Positions 8,056 to 16,186 are shown, counted from the stretch's first letter. The stretch is 64,000 nt of DNA from Kitasatospora azatica KCTC 9699 (GCF_000744785.1 NZ_JQMO01000003.1:620001-684000), one strand, 5' to 3'. Translations and numbers: made by a program. The notes: a model not told the origin generated them from the sequence alone.

Positions 8056-9137
8056 GCCAGGTCCCGTTCCACCGCGCCGCCCAGGGTGACCAGTTCGGCG
8101 TACCCGTTGACGCCGAAGCGGCGGGCGAAGCCGAGCGGGCCGGCGGCCACCGAGATCCGCTCCACCGTCTCCCGGGTGGCGATGGTGGACGGCAGCAGGG
8201 CCAGTGCCCGCACCCCCTCCTTGACGCCCGGGGTGGTGGACATCTTCCAGCAGGTCTGGCAGTAGCCCTCGCAGTTGCCCTCGCCGGCGTAACGTTCCAT
8301 CAGGTACTCGGGGCCGTAGGTGCGGATGGCGCCGACCATCGGGGACTCCAGCGCCTTGCGCTTGACGGTCTCCCAGTCGTCGTGCGCGATGTGGCCGAGG
8401 AAGAGGTGGGCGGGCAGCGGGACCTTGCCGTCCATCACGTCCTGGTTACCGCAGGAGGTGACCTGTCCGTTGAAGCCGATCACCGGCCAGCAGGCCAGCG
8501 AGCAGGGCGCGGCGGTGGCCGGGTAGGCGGCCTGCGGCTGCTGGCCCATCCACTCCCGGGCCCGGCCGACCGGGGCGAGCGGCACCACCAGCATCGGCAC
8601 CCGGTCGTCGAACTCGCGCCGGACGGCCGCGGTGATGTCGGCCAGGTAGGGGTCGTCCGGGCCCTCGCCGGTGATCTGCAGGCTGACGTCCTTGCCGGCG
8701 TCGAGCAGCTCGTGCAGCACCCGGAAGACGTCGGCCCGTGGGACCTCCTCCTCGTGGAAGCGGTCGGTGCTGGCCGCGAAGTGGTCCAGGGAGTCGATGG
8801 CCGCCCGGACCGCCTTGGGGATCCTGGGCTTCTGTGCGAAGAACAGGCCGGAGAGCGCATAGCTGCGCGAGCCGACCGCGCGGGCCCGCTCGGCGATGTC
8901 GCGGACCAGGCCGGGGCGGAGCATCACCTCGCCGCCGGACATCAGGGTGAGCTCGGGCCGGTTCTGCTCGGTGAAGGTCTCCGCGAAGCGCAGGAACATC
9001 CGGGCCGGGTACTGCTCACTGTCCATCAGCGATTCGGTGGAGCAGTGACGGCAGTGCAGCGGGCACCTCCGGGTCAGCCCGAAGTACACCGCCGCGGCCG
9101 GAATCGGCCTGAACCGCAGGATCTCCATCAGATGCAC
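8043..9137 (-). CDS. Radical SAM/SPASM peptide maturase A
   Basis: A 364-residue radical SAM protein, GTG start at 9137 (an ATG three codons later is an alternative). The cluster motif is CPLHCRHC (Cys25, Cys29, Cys32), with a GGE element at LMSGGEVML. Cysteines at APCSLACWP, TSCGNQD and CEGYCQTCWKM give enough ligands for auxiliary clusters. It shares the CxxCW-M end with maturase B, so the pair probably arose by duplication. First gene of the peptide operon; the promoter must lie in 9138-9290. Confidence 0.85.
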   Translation of the reverse strand: MHLMEILRFRPIPAAAVYFGLTRRCPLHCRHCSTESLMDSEQYPARMFLRFAETFTEQNRPELTLMSGGEVMLRPGLVRDIAERARAVGSRSYALSGLFFAQKPRIPKAVRAAIDSLDHFAASTDRFHEEEVPRADVFRVLHELLDAGKDVSLQITGEGPDDPYLADITAAVRREFDDRVPMLVVPLAPVGRAREWMGQQPQAAYPATAAPCSLACWPVIGFNGQVTSCGNQDVMDGKVPLPAHLFLGHIAHDDWETVKRKALESPMVGAIRTYGPEYLMERYAGEGNCEGYCQTCWKMSTTPGVKEGVRALALLPSTIATRETVERISVAAGPLGFARRFGVNGYAELVTLGGAVERDLACAG

Positions 9138-9292
9138 GCAGACGCTCCCTTCGGCGTGCGGCCCGCCCGGCCGCAGTTCGATCCTCGGGGAGCGCGGTTC
9201 GCCTCTGGTTTCAAAGGGCTTTGAGAACGGCTAGGGCCGGTCCGGCACCAGCCGCCGACGGTCTGTCAGAGCCCGCCGCTAGCATCCGGCTC

Positions 9293-9700
9293 ATGCGAGC
9301 TACTGGAACATTCAGCGTCAAGTCCTTCGTCCCGACCGAGCTCTCCCCCGAGCCCGCCGTCGCCACCGGCGTCCCGGTGGGTGTCGCGAAGATGGAGAAG
9401 CAGTTCGAGGGGGAGGTCGCCGGCCGCTCCGCGACCCTGTTCACCGCCGCCTTCGACCAGTCGGCGGGCGTGGGGACGTATGTGGCGATGGAGTCCTTCG
9501 AGGGATCGCTCGGCGGCCGCGCCGGCGCGTTCAACTTCGCCCACTCGGCGACCACGTCCGGCACCGACCGGAGCGCCGAGTTCTTCGTGATCGTGCCGGC
9601 CAGCGGCACCGGCGAGCTGGCCGGGATCACCGGCACCGGCGGGATCGCGGTGGACGCCGACGGGACGCACCGGATCTGGTTCGACTACGACCTCGGCTGA
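9293..9700 (+). CDS. DUF3224 domain protein
   Basis: 135 residues from the ATG at 9293; a longer frame from 9221 adds a low-complexity leader. The sequence MRATGTFSVKSF, the repeated short beta strands and the FFVIVPASGTGELAGITGTG segment match DUF3224, a small beta-barrel family with an allene-oxide-cyclase-like fold. Function is unknown for the family. It stands alone, divergent from the peptide operon, with no obvious partner and only a weak ribosome site. Confidence 0.75.
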   Translation: MRATGTFSVKSFVPTELSPEPAVATGVPVGVAKMEKQFEGEVAGRSATLFTAAFDQSAGVGTYVAMESFEGSLGGRAGAFNFAHSATTSGTDRSAEFFVIVPASGTGELAGITGTGGIAVDADGTHRIWFDYDLG

Positions 9701-9799
9701 GCCGGGAGCCGGGAAGCCGGGCCAGGCCCCTGGCTCCCGGCCCGGCCCGGTCCGGAGTGTCAGTGGTGTGCCACGCAGCCCTCGGGCTCCTGGGAGCGG

Positions 9800-10531
9800 T
9801 CAGCCCTTGAGCCAGTCCTGGTAACGGGTCGGTGCCAGGCGGGCGCCGGGGCCCGGGGTGAGGACGTCTCCGTGGACGGCGGCGAACAGGCCCGCCTGGT
9901 CGTCGACGACGACCGGGCGCTGGTCGCCCCGCGCGGCCAGCGTCATGCGACCGATCTCGTCGAGCGTGAAGGCGTCCGGGCCCGCGATCTCGAGAACCCC
10001 GCCGAGCGGCGTGCCGGTGGCCACCTCTGCGAGGACGTCGACGATGTCACGGCTGGCGATCGGCTGGAGCAACGTCGTGGGCAGTCGCACCGCGGTCTCG
10101 TCCGAGGTCCACGACATGGTCGGCTCCATGAACTCGAAGAACTGGGTGGCGCGCACGATCGAGTAGGGCGTCGGACCGCCGCGCAGCAACTCCTCCTGGA
10201 GCGCCTTGCCGCGGTAGTAGTCCAGTTCGGCGACCTGGTCCACGCCGACGATGGACAGAACCACCTGGTGGCGTACGCCGGCCCGCTCGCCTGCGGCGAG
10301 GAGGTTGCCCACCGTGGTCCGGAAGAACTCGATCGACTGCTCGTCGAACGTGGGGGAGTTGGTCACGTTCACCACTGCCTCCGCGCCGGCGAGCGCCGTG
10401 TCGAGGCCGGCCCCAGTGAGCAGATCGACGCCGGAGGACAGCGACGCGGCGGTCACCTCGTGGCCTCGTGCGGTCAGCTCGGTGGCGAGCTGCGAGCCGA
10501 TGAGTCCGGTGCCGATGACGGTGATCTTCAT
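9800..10531 (-). CDS. NmrA-like NAD(P)-binding oxidoreductase
   Basis: 243 residues from the ATG at 10531, with an AGAAGG box 9 nt upstream; the frame upstream to 10660 is not supported. The N-terminal Rossmann motif is GTGLIGSQLA, with an NmrA/SDR-a5-like pattern. The YxxxK region appears as YYRGKALQEELL. The C-terminal part (ASRDIVDVLAEVATG) is the usual substrate-side module of the family. It is transcribed divergently from an Rrf2 regulator across two operator palindromes, an arrangement in which the regulator normally controls the reductase. Substrate unknown; a quinone or small-electrophile sensor/reductase role is plausible. Confidence 0.8.
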   Translation of the reverse strand: MKITVIGTGLIGSQLATELTARGHEVTAASLSSGVDLLTGAGLDTALAGAEAVVNVTNSPTFDEQSIEFFRTTVGNLLAAGERAGVRHQVVLSIVGVDQVAELDYYRGKALQEELLRGGPTPYSIVRATQFFEFMEPTMSWTSDETAVRLPTTLLQPIASRDIVDVLAEVATGTPLGGVLEIAGPDAFTLDEIGRMTLAARGDQRPVVVDDQAGLFAAVHGDVLTPGPGARLAPTRYQDWLKG

Positions 10532-10565
10532 GGTGCGCCTTCTTTCATGAGGCGAGCCCCCGAAA

Positions 10566-10588
10566 ACTCGGACAGCTGATGTCCGAGA
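10566..10588. promoter_or_regulatory. Rrf2-type operator 1
   Basis: Palindrome with arms CTCGGAC and GTCCGAG around a 7-bp spacer (arms at 10567-10573 and 10581-10587). It lies between the NmrA-like gene and the Rrf2 gene, and its half-site repeats in operator 2. Confidence 0.65.
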
Positions 10589-10592
10589 TAGT

Positions 10593-10615
10593 ACTCGGAT
10601 ATCCTGTGTCCGAGT
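10593..10615. promoter_or_regulatory. Rrf2-type operator 2
   Basis: Palindrome with arms ACTCGGA and TCCGAGT around a 9-bp spacer (10593-10599 and 10609-10615), centred about 27 bp from operator 1. It ends 6 bp before the GGAGGTGG ribosome site of the regulator, so binding would block the regulator's own promoter or ribosome access. Confidence 0.65.
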
Positions 10616-10629
10616 CAAGTGGAGGTGGC

Positions 10630-11121
10630 ATGAAACTGTCCGGTGGCGTGGAGTGGGCACTGCACTGCTGCGTGGTGCTGACCGCGGCCGGCGATCCGGT
10701 GCCGGCGGCTCGGCTGGCCGCGCTGCACGACGTGTCGCCGAGCTACCTGGCCAAGCAGATGCAGGCGCTGTCCCGCGCGGGCCTGGTGCACTCGATCCAG
10801 GGCAAGACCGGCGGCTACGTCCTCACCAGGAAGCCCGAGGAGGTCAGCCTGCTGGACGTGGTGCAGGCCGTCGACGGGGCGGGTCCCGCGTTCGTCTGCA
10901 CCGAGATACGTCAGCGCGGACCGCTGGGGACGCCGCCGGAGCAATGTACGAAGCAATGCCCCATCGCCCGGGCGATGGGAGCCGCCGACGCGGCATGGCG
11001 CGCGTCGCTGGCCGCCGTCACGATCGCCGACCTCGCCGCATCGGTGGAGGGCGAAAGCGGTCCCGAGGCCCTGCCGAGGATCGGCGCCTGGCTGAACGCG
11101 GACCCGGACGACCGCTCTTAG
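10630..11121 (+). CDS. Rrf2 family transcriptional regulator
   Basis: 163 residues from the ATG at 10630, which follows a GGAGGTGGC box; the frame from 10579 would run through the operators. It has the Rrf2 winged helix (AARLAALHDVSPSYLAKQMQ, then the wing SIQGKTGGYVLTRKPEEVSL). Three cysteines in FVCTEI and EQCTKQCPIA lie where IscR/NsrR members hold an Fe-S cluster, so a redox or metal sensor is possible, although many actinobacterial Rrf2 proteins bind no cluster. Probably represses itself and the divergent NmrA-like gene. Confidence 0.85.
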   Translation: MKLSGGVEWALHCCVVLTAAGDPVPAARLAALHDVSPSYLAKQMQALSRAGLVHSIQGKTGGYVLTRKPEEVSLLDVVQAVDGAGPAFVCTEIRQRGPLGTPPEQCTKQCPIARAMGAADAAWRASLAAVTIADLAASVEGESGPEALPRIGAWLNADPDDRS

Positions 11122-11170
11122 TCGGGCAGCCGGGTCAGGTCGCCGTGACCCGGCTACCCGACCAAGTCCC

Positions 11171-11779
11171 TTACTGCGGCACTTCCAGCCCGTGCAGCAG
11201 CAGTTCCGCGAGGTGCCCGTACGCCTCCGCGTCGGCCAGGCCGGTGGCGGCCGCCACCTGGCGCTGCTGGATGCGGACCATCACCGAGGTGATCACCTCG
11301 GCGGCGAAGGCGACGTGCACCTCGCGGAACGCCCCCTGCGCCACCCCTTCGTCGATCAGCTGCCGGACTCGCTGGGCGGCCGCGCGGGTGTTGCGCTCGT
11401 AGACCTCGGCGGCGGGTTCGAAGTCCGCCAGATCGTCGAAGAACTGCGCCGACACCGGCGCGAGTTCGGCCGCGACGGCGCGCAGGTAGGCGGCCAGTCG
11501 CCGGGCCGGCTCGGTCTCGGCGGCGGAGGCGGCCTCCACCCGGACGGTGGCCCGCCGGAAGAAGTGCACCACCGCGGCCCGGACCAGTTGCTCCTTGCTG
11601 CCCGCCAGTCCGTAGAGCGTCCGCTTGGAGCAGTGCAGCCGAGCCGCCAGGTCGTCCAGGGTCAGCTGGGCGAAGCCCTCGGTGATCAGCAGCGCGACCA
11701 GCTCCTCGAAGAGCTCGCTGCGCCGCGCAGCCCCGCGCCCGGTCCGCCTCGGTCCCACGGCGACTGCGCTCTCGATCAT
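11171..11779 (-). CDS. TetR family regulator
   Basis: 202 residues. The N-terminal helix-turn-helix is LTLDDLAARLHCSKRTLYGL with the following SKEQLVRAAV helix; the rest is a helical ligand domain. It is divergent from the acyl-CoA dehydrogenase gene, and the duplicated palindromes between them are its likely operators. A fatty-acyl-CoA or similar ligand is inferred from the neighbour. Confidence 0.85.
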   Translation of the reverse strand: MIESAVAVGPRRTGRGAARRSELFEELVALLITEGFAQLTLDDLAARLHCSKRTLYGLAGSKEQLVRAAVVHFFRRATVRVEAASAAETEPARRLAAYLRAVAAELAPVSAQFFDDLADFEPAAEVYERNTRAAAQRVRQLIDEGVAQGAFREVHVAFAAEVITSVMVRIQQRQVAAATGLADAEAYGHLAELLLHGLEVPQ

Positions 11780-11823
11780 CTCGCAAGTATGACAGTCGCG
11801 TCTCTACGCGGTCACCTCGCTAC

Positions 11824-11941
11824 GCGGCCGCCGCTCTGCGCTACGCTAACCGGTACTGACGTACCCTCCTCAGTACCGTTTGGCGGCCGCCGCTCTGCGC
11901 TACGCTAACCGGTACTGACGTACCCTCCTCAGTACCGTTTG
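11824..11941. repeat. Perfect 59-bp tandem duplication carrying a TetR-type operator
   Basis: 11824-11882 is repeated without a mismatch at 11883-11941. Each copy holds a perfect inverted repeat, CGGTACTGA-N10-TCAGTACCG (11851-11878 and 11910-11937). The two operators are 59 bp apart and lie just upstream of the acyl-CoA dehydrogenase ribosome site. The lack of divergence points to a recent event. Confidence 0.9.
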
Positions 11942-11960
11942 TGTTCCGCTTGGAGTCACC

Positions 11961-13103
11961 ATGGCCGTCGACCGCCTGCTTCCCACCCCCGAGGCAGAGG
12001 ATCTGATCGCGCTCACCCGCGAGATCGCCGACAAGGAACTCACCCCCCGGGTCGAGGACCACGAGAGCACCGAGAGCTACCCGGAAGGCCTGTTCGCCAC
12101 CCTCGGCAAGGCCGGCCTGCTGGGCCTGGCCTACCCCGAGGAGTTCGGCGGCGGCGGCCAGTCCTACGAGGTGTACCTGCAGGTCCTGGAGGAGCTCGCG
12201 GCCCGCTGGGCCGCCGTCGCGGTGGCCACCAGCGTGCACACCATGGCCTGCTACCCGCTGACCGCCTTCGGCACCGAGGCGCAGCAGGAGCGCTGGCTGC
12301 CGAGCATGCTGGCCGGCGAACTGGTCGGCGGCTACAGCCTCTCCGAGTCGCAGGCCGGCTCCGACGCGGCCGCACTGACCTGCAAGGCCGAGCGCACCGC
12401 AGACGGGTACCGGGTCACCGGCTCCAAGGCCTGGATCACCCACGGCGGCCGGGCCGGCTTCTACGCCCTGTTCGCCCGCACCGCCCCCGGCAGCCGCGGC
12501 GTCTCCTGCTTCCTCGCCCCGGGCGAGACCGAGGGCCTCTCCTTCGGCAAGCCCGAGCGCAAGATGGGCCTGCAGGCGGTCCCCACCACCTCGTCCAACT
12601 GGGACGGCGCCCTGCTCGACGCCGACCGCCTGATCGGCACCGAGGGCCAGGGCCTGCAGATCGCCTTCAGCGCCCTGGACAGCGGCCGCCTGGGCATCGC
12701 CGCCTGCGCCACCGGCCTGGCCCAGTCCGCCCTGGACGCCGCCGTGGCCTACGCCAACCAGCGCACCACCTTCGGCAAGCGGATCATCGACCACCAGGGC
12801 CTGGGCTTCCTGCTCGCCGACATGGCCGCCGCCGTCGACGCCGCCCGCGCCACCTACCTGGACGCCGCCCGCCGCCGCGACGCCGGCCGCCCGTTCAGCC
12901 GCCAGGCCAGCGTCGCCAAGCTGACCGCCACCGACGCTGCCATGAAGGTCACCACCGACGCCGTCCAGGTGCTCGGCGGCTACGGCTACACCCGCGACTT
13001 CCCGGTCGAGCGGTACATGCGGGAGGCCAAGATCATGCAGATCTTCGAGGGGACCAACCAGATCCAGCGGCTCGTCATCAGCCGCCAGCTGGTCTCCGCC
13101 TGA
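11961..13103 (+). CDS. Acyl-CoA dehydrogenase
   Basis: 380 residues, ATG at 11961 after a TTGGAGTCACC ribosome site. Full-length flavoprotein of the acyl-CoA dehydrogenase fold: FAD-contact loop YSLSESQAGSDAAAL, middle beta domain with VTGSKAWITHGGRAG, and C-terminal helical domain with QVLGGYGYTRDFPVERYMRE followed by the family signature KIMQIFEGTNQIQRLVISR. In many members the catalytic Glu is the one in IFEGTNQIQ. It oxidises an acyl-CoA to the 2-enoyl-CoA with electron transfer flavoprotein as acceptor; chain length cannot be told. A 95% copy of its 3' end lies at 15606-15688. Confidence 0.9.
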   Translation: MAVDRLLPTPEAEDLIALTREIADKELTPRVEDHESTESYPEGLFATLGKAGLLGLAYPEEFGGGGQSYEVYLQVLEELAARWAAVAVATSVHTMACYPLTAFGTEAQQERWLPSMLAGELVGGYSLSESQAGSDAAALTCKAERTADGYRVTGSKAWITHGGRAGFYALFARTAPGSRGVSCFLAPGETEGLSFGKPERKMGLQAVPTTSSNWDGALLDADRLIGTEGQGLQIAFSALDSGRLGIAACATGLAQSALDAAVAYANQRTTFGKRIIDHQGLGFLLADMAAAVDAARATYLDAARRRDAGRPFSRQASVAKLTATDAAMKVTTDAVQVLGGYGYTRDFPVERYMREAKIMQIFEGTNQIQRLVISRQLVSA

Positions 13104-13113
13104 GCAACCACCA
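13031..13113 (+). repeat. Left copy of an 83-bp direct repeat (acyl-CoA dehydrogenase 3' end)
   Basis: The last 24 codons of the dehydrogenase plus 10 bp of trailer. It matches 15606-15688 with 4 mismatches in 83. The two copies bound the LysR/EamA island. Confidence 0.9.
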
Positions 13114-13132
13114 GGCCAGAGCCTGTGATCAT

Positions 13133-13166
13133 GGTGCCCGCAGTCCCCGCCGGGGCTGTGGGCACC
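13133..13166 (+). terminator. Hairpin after acyl-CoA dehydrogenase
   Basis: Inverted repeat with arms GGTGCCCGCAG and CTGTGGGCACC, extended by CCCC/GGGG, 30 bp past the stop codon. It has no U tract. It is a probable actinobacterial-type terminator. Confidence 0.6.
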
Positions 13167-13204
13167 AACTGCCTGAGGCAGCCAGCTCAGGCGCCAGGGA
13201 GGCA

Positions 13205-13427
13205 CCGCTCAGCAACTGATCGTCGACGCCATGCCCTGGACCGGCGGCCCTCCTCCGACGGCCGAGCAACACTGCCCTTCGACCGGCACCGTCACCCTCG
13301 ACGGCTCACCCTGGCGCACGGCGGCGCCGATGCGGGAGTTTCCCCGGCGACGCTGTCGCAGCGCTTCGGATCCGAACGGGGCCTGCTGCCGGCATTTGCC
13401 GCGGATGCCGCAGACGCTGACCGCTGA
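13205..13427 (+). pseudogene. Relic of a TetR family regulator
   Basis: Two pieces in different frames read as TetR DNA-binding domain: QQLIVDAM near 13210-13233, then, after a frame change, GVSPATLSQRFGSERGLLPA near 13340-13400, a typical helix-turn-helix with the following Gly-Ser-x-x-x-Leu-Leu helix. A stop follows at 13425-13427, and no ligand domain is present. It lies inside the repeat-bounded island next to the LysR gene. This is a remnant, not a working gene. Confidence 0.6.
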
Positions 13428-13433
13428 GGGGCT

Positions 13434-14345
13434 TCATCCGGGTGGGGTTGGTGGACGCCTCTCCGCGAGTTGGGTGAGGATGGCGAGAATTGCAGCGATG
13501 GCAGGCTGTGACTCAGTGCCCGCGCGAACCATGGCTTCTATGACGCGCCCCGGGTCGGGCAGGGGCAGGATGGCCGTGCCGGTGGGCGGGTCATCGCAGA
13601 GCAGGCCAGGCAGGATGGTCGCGGCCTGGCCGGTCGCGACGAGCGACAAGGCCGAGCGGAGATCGCCGCAGCTGTGGTCGATGCGCGGGGTGAACCCCGC
13701 ATTGCGGCAGGCGTGGAGCAGCATCTCCCGGCAGGTGCTGGGTTCCGGGGCAGAGATCCATGCATGATCGCGCAGGACTCCCAGTCCCTCGAGGCCGACT
13801 GCCTCTCGCAGCCGTTCAGGAACGGCCAGCATGAGCGGGTCGTGAAAGAGTCCGATGACGGTGGTCCCGCTCGGCGGCGGGGCACCGAGCAGGTGGTAGC
13901 GATAGGACACCGTCAGGTCCAGGCTGTGCTGCTTCAGCAGGAGCACGGCGTCCTCCGGTTCGGCTTGCATGATCCGGGGCCGCAGCCGGGGGTGGAGCGC
14001 GGCCAGCTCCGCGATGAGGGGGGCGGCCACGGCGTTCAGGGCGCTGGGGGCGCATCCGATGTTCAGCTCACCGCTGAGGTCATGGTCCAGGGCGCGTACA
14101 GCGCCTTCGGCCCGTTCCAGCGCGGCGAGTACGTGCTCGCATTCCGCTGCGAGGGCGGTGCCGGCGGCCGTGAGCCGCACGCCCCTGCCCTCCCGGTATA
14201 CGAGCGTGGCGTCGGCTTCGGCCTCCAGTGCCCGCAGCTGCTGTGACACTGCCGACGGTGTGACCCCGTGCAGGCCGGCGACGACTCCGACTTTCCCGTG
14301 TTCGGCCAGGTCGCGCAGGATGACTAGCCGCTTCACATCAATCAT
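13434..14345 (-). CDS. LysR family regulator
   Basis: 303 residues from the ATG at 14345 (an ATG at 14354 is also possible). N-terminal winged helix with HGVTPSAVSQQLRALEAEAD, the usual linker helix (LAAECEHVLAALERAEGAVR) and a LysR substrate-binding domain (LNIGCAPSALNAVAAPLIAEL). Divergent from an EamA transporter across an AT-richer 220-bp gap, which is the standard arrangement for a LysR protein that controls its neighbour. It lies in the interval bounded by the 83-bp repeats. Confidence 0.85.
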   Translation of the reverse strand: MIDVKRLVILRDLAEHGKVGVVAGLHGVTPSAVSQQLRALEAEADATLVYREGRGVRLTAAGTALAAECEHVLAALERAEGAVRALDHDLSGELNIGCAPSALNAVAAPLIAELAALHPRLRPRIMQAEPEDAVLLLKQHSLDLTVSYRYHLLGAPPPSGTTVIGLFHDPLMLAVPERLREAVGLEGLGVLRDHAWISAPEPSTCREMLLHACRNAGFTPRIDHSCGDLRSALSLVATGQAATILPGLLCDDPPTGTAILPLPDPGRVIEAMVRAGTESQPAIAAILAILTQLAERRPPTPPG

Positions 14346-14566
14346 GCAGTACATCTTAACAAGAAGCATAGAAAATGTAGCTTGACTTTACTATTTCCGA
14401 AGGTCATTCTCGCCGCATGAAGAACGCACAATGCGGGGCGACGAGCTTCGGGCGTGGGAAGCGGCAGGCCCCGCTCGACGGCGGGCGCGACGTCACCGCC
14501 ACCCGCATCAACCGTCCGTTCAAGCAGCGTCCGGCCACCGCGACGGCCGCAGGGAGGGGCTAGGTC

Positions 14567-15526
14567 ATGCGCGCGGCCCACATCAAGATGACCGTGGCGA
14601 CGGTGTTCCTCGGCTCGTATCTCGTCGCCAGCAAGGTGATCCTGCGCGAGGTGCCGGTCTTCACCGCCACCTTTGTCAGGCTGGTAAGCGCCTCTCTCGT
14701 CCTGGCCGTCTACGTGGCGCTGAAGCCTCCGGGCCGGGTGCACCCGGGACGCAGGGACAGCACGGTGCTTCTTGCGCAGGCCCTGCTGGGCGTCTTCGCG
14801 TTCAGCGTCTTCGCCATGTACGGGGTGAAGTTCACCGGGGCCATCGAAGCCGGCGTCATCCTGGGCATGGTTCCGATCTCCGTCAGCCTGGTCGCCCTGG
14901 TGCTTCTCAAGGAATCCATCTCCTCGCGCCGGGGAGGGGGCATTGCCCTCGCGGTGCTGGGCGCTTTGAGCATCAACGTGATGAGCGCCCGGACCTCAGC
15001 AGGGTCGCCAGGCTCCCATCTCGCGCTCGGTACCTTGCTGCTGGTCTGCGCGGTTCTCTGCGAGGCCGTCTTCATGACCTTCGGCAAACTCCTGACCAAG
15101 CCCATTCCCCCAGCCGCACTGTCTCTCATCCTCTCGGCCGTGGGGGCGCTGGTGTTCGCCGTACCTACCGCCATCGAGTTCGACTGGGGCATGATCACCC
15201 ACATCTCCTGGCAGACGTGGGCGCTGATGATCTATACCGGGGTGGCCGTCAACGGTGTGGCCGCTGTCCTCATGTACGACAGCCTGGACACCGTCGATAC
15301 CGCAGTCGCGGCCGCCTTCACAGCCCTCACCCCGGTCATCGGTGCGGTCCTCTCCATCGTGTTCCTCGGCGAGAGACTCCACCCCTACCACTTGACGGGG
15401 ATGGCGCTCGTGGGCATCGGTGTCTTTGTCGTCGCGACAGGGCCGAACGGCTCGGACGGCAGCCAAAAACGTGTCCCGCGCCGCCGAACACTTGGCGAGC
15501 CGGTCCCAGCCGCCAAGCGCAGATGA
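14567..15526 (+). CDS. EamA/DMT family transporter
   Basis: 319 residues with ten predicted transmembrane helices in two EamA repeats: first half YLVASKVILREVPVFTATFV, second half beginning TLLLVCAVLCEAVFMTFGKLL, and the typical end FTALTPVIGAVLSIVFLGE. Good ribosome site (GGGAGGGG, 7-10 nt before ATG). Members export amino acids, nucleotides or drug-like metabolites. Third-position GC looks lower than in the flanking genes, which fits acquisition with the divergent LysR gene. Confidence 0.85.
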   Translation: MRAAHIKMTVATVFLGSYLVASKVILREVPVFTATFVRLVSASLVLAVYVALKPPGRVHPGRRDSTVLLAQALLGVFAFSVFAMYGVKFTGAIEAGVILGMVPISVSLVALVLLKESISSRRGGGIALAVLGALSINVMSARTSAGSPGSHLALGTLLLVCAVLCEAVFMTFGKLLTKPIPPAALSLILSAVGALVFAVPTAIEFDWGMITHISWQTWALMIYTGVAVNGVAAVLMYDSLDTVDTAVAAAFTALTPVIGAVLSIVFLGERLHPYHLTGMALVGIGVFVVATGPNGSDGSQKRVPRRRTLGEPVPAAKRR

Positions 15527-15605
15527 CCACGCACGCCGTACCAGGCGCGAGGACTCCAGGGCAGGAGCGTTTCATTTCCCAGCCATGGATGTTGTGGGCG
15601 GCGTA

Positions 15606-15688
15606 GATCATGCGGATCTTCGAGGGGACCAACCAGATCCAGCGGCTCGTTATCAGCCGCCGGCTGGTCTCCGCTTGAGCAACCACCA
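15606..15688 (+). pseudogene. Right copy of the 83-bp repeat: acyl-CoA dehydrogenase C-terminal scar
   Basis: Translates as IMRIFEGTNQIQRLVISRRL followed by VSA and a stop, almost the same as the end of the dehydrogenase at 11961-13103. An in-frame TAG just upstream (15603-15605) and the absence of any other dehydrogenase sequence show it is only a scar. Four base differences from the left copy, three of which are synonymous or conservative, indicate descent from a homologous gene rather than a fresh copy. Confidence 0.85.
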
Positions 15689-15755
15689 AAAGAGCACCTT
15701 CCCTGCTCAACCTGCCGCGATTACGGATAGTGTCGGTAGAGGCGAGGGAGGTTCG

Positions 15756-16028
15756 ATGATTGCTGGTCCGGGTTTCTGGGACACGGAGATCACAAGAGCG
15801 GGCTGGAGACGGGTACCGACACCGGCTCCCGCCGCGTTCCCGGAGGCGGTCGCGCGCCCCGCGGTGTGGGGCCGCAACTTCTACCTGCGCGGGACCGAGC
15901 GCCTGGTCATGGAGTGGTCGGACTCGGTGACCCTCTCGGCGGTCCTGCTCAACGGAGTGCTCCGCCCGGTCGCCACGGCCGAGGAGCTGGCCGCCGTCAT
16001 CAGGCCCTCCCCCGGCCGCCCGCACTGA
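15756..16028 (+). CDS. Small conserved-looking hypothetical protein
   Basis: 90 residues from an ATG with a GGAGG box 4 nt upstream. I do not recognise a family. Features: aromatic-rich N-terminal half (AGWRRV, VWGRNFYLRG), then WSDSVTLSAVLLNGVLRPVA, and a short helix EELAAVI. No signal peptide or membrane segment. The codon bias fits a real gene. Confidence 0.6.
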   Translation: MIAGPGFWDTEITRAGWRRVPTPAPAAFPEAVARPAVWGRNFYLRGTERLVMEWSDSVTLSAVLLNGVLRPVATAEELAAVIRPSPGRPH

Positions 16029-16186
16029 TTCAACGGCGGGACCGGGGCGAAGCTACCGGCGAAAGCCGTCGCCCGGCCGGCCCAGGTCCGCCGCTCGTAC
16101 TCGTCGAAAGCCGTCACCGACGCTCTGTCCCCTCCCGTTGCGGCCGCGCGGAGATCAACATCGCGGCCGGCCAGGACCCTAACGGA

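Noticed and set aside
4281..9137. Mycofactocin or classical sactipeptide cluster
   Set aside because: No MftB-like chaperone, no VY precursor end, and no Cys in any precursor.
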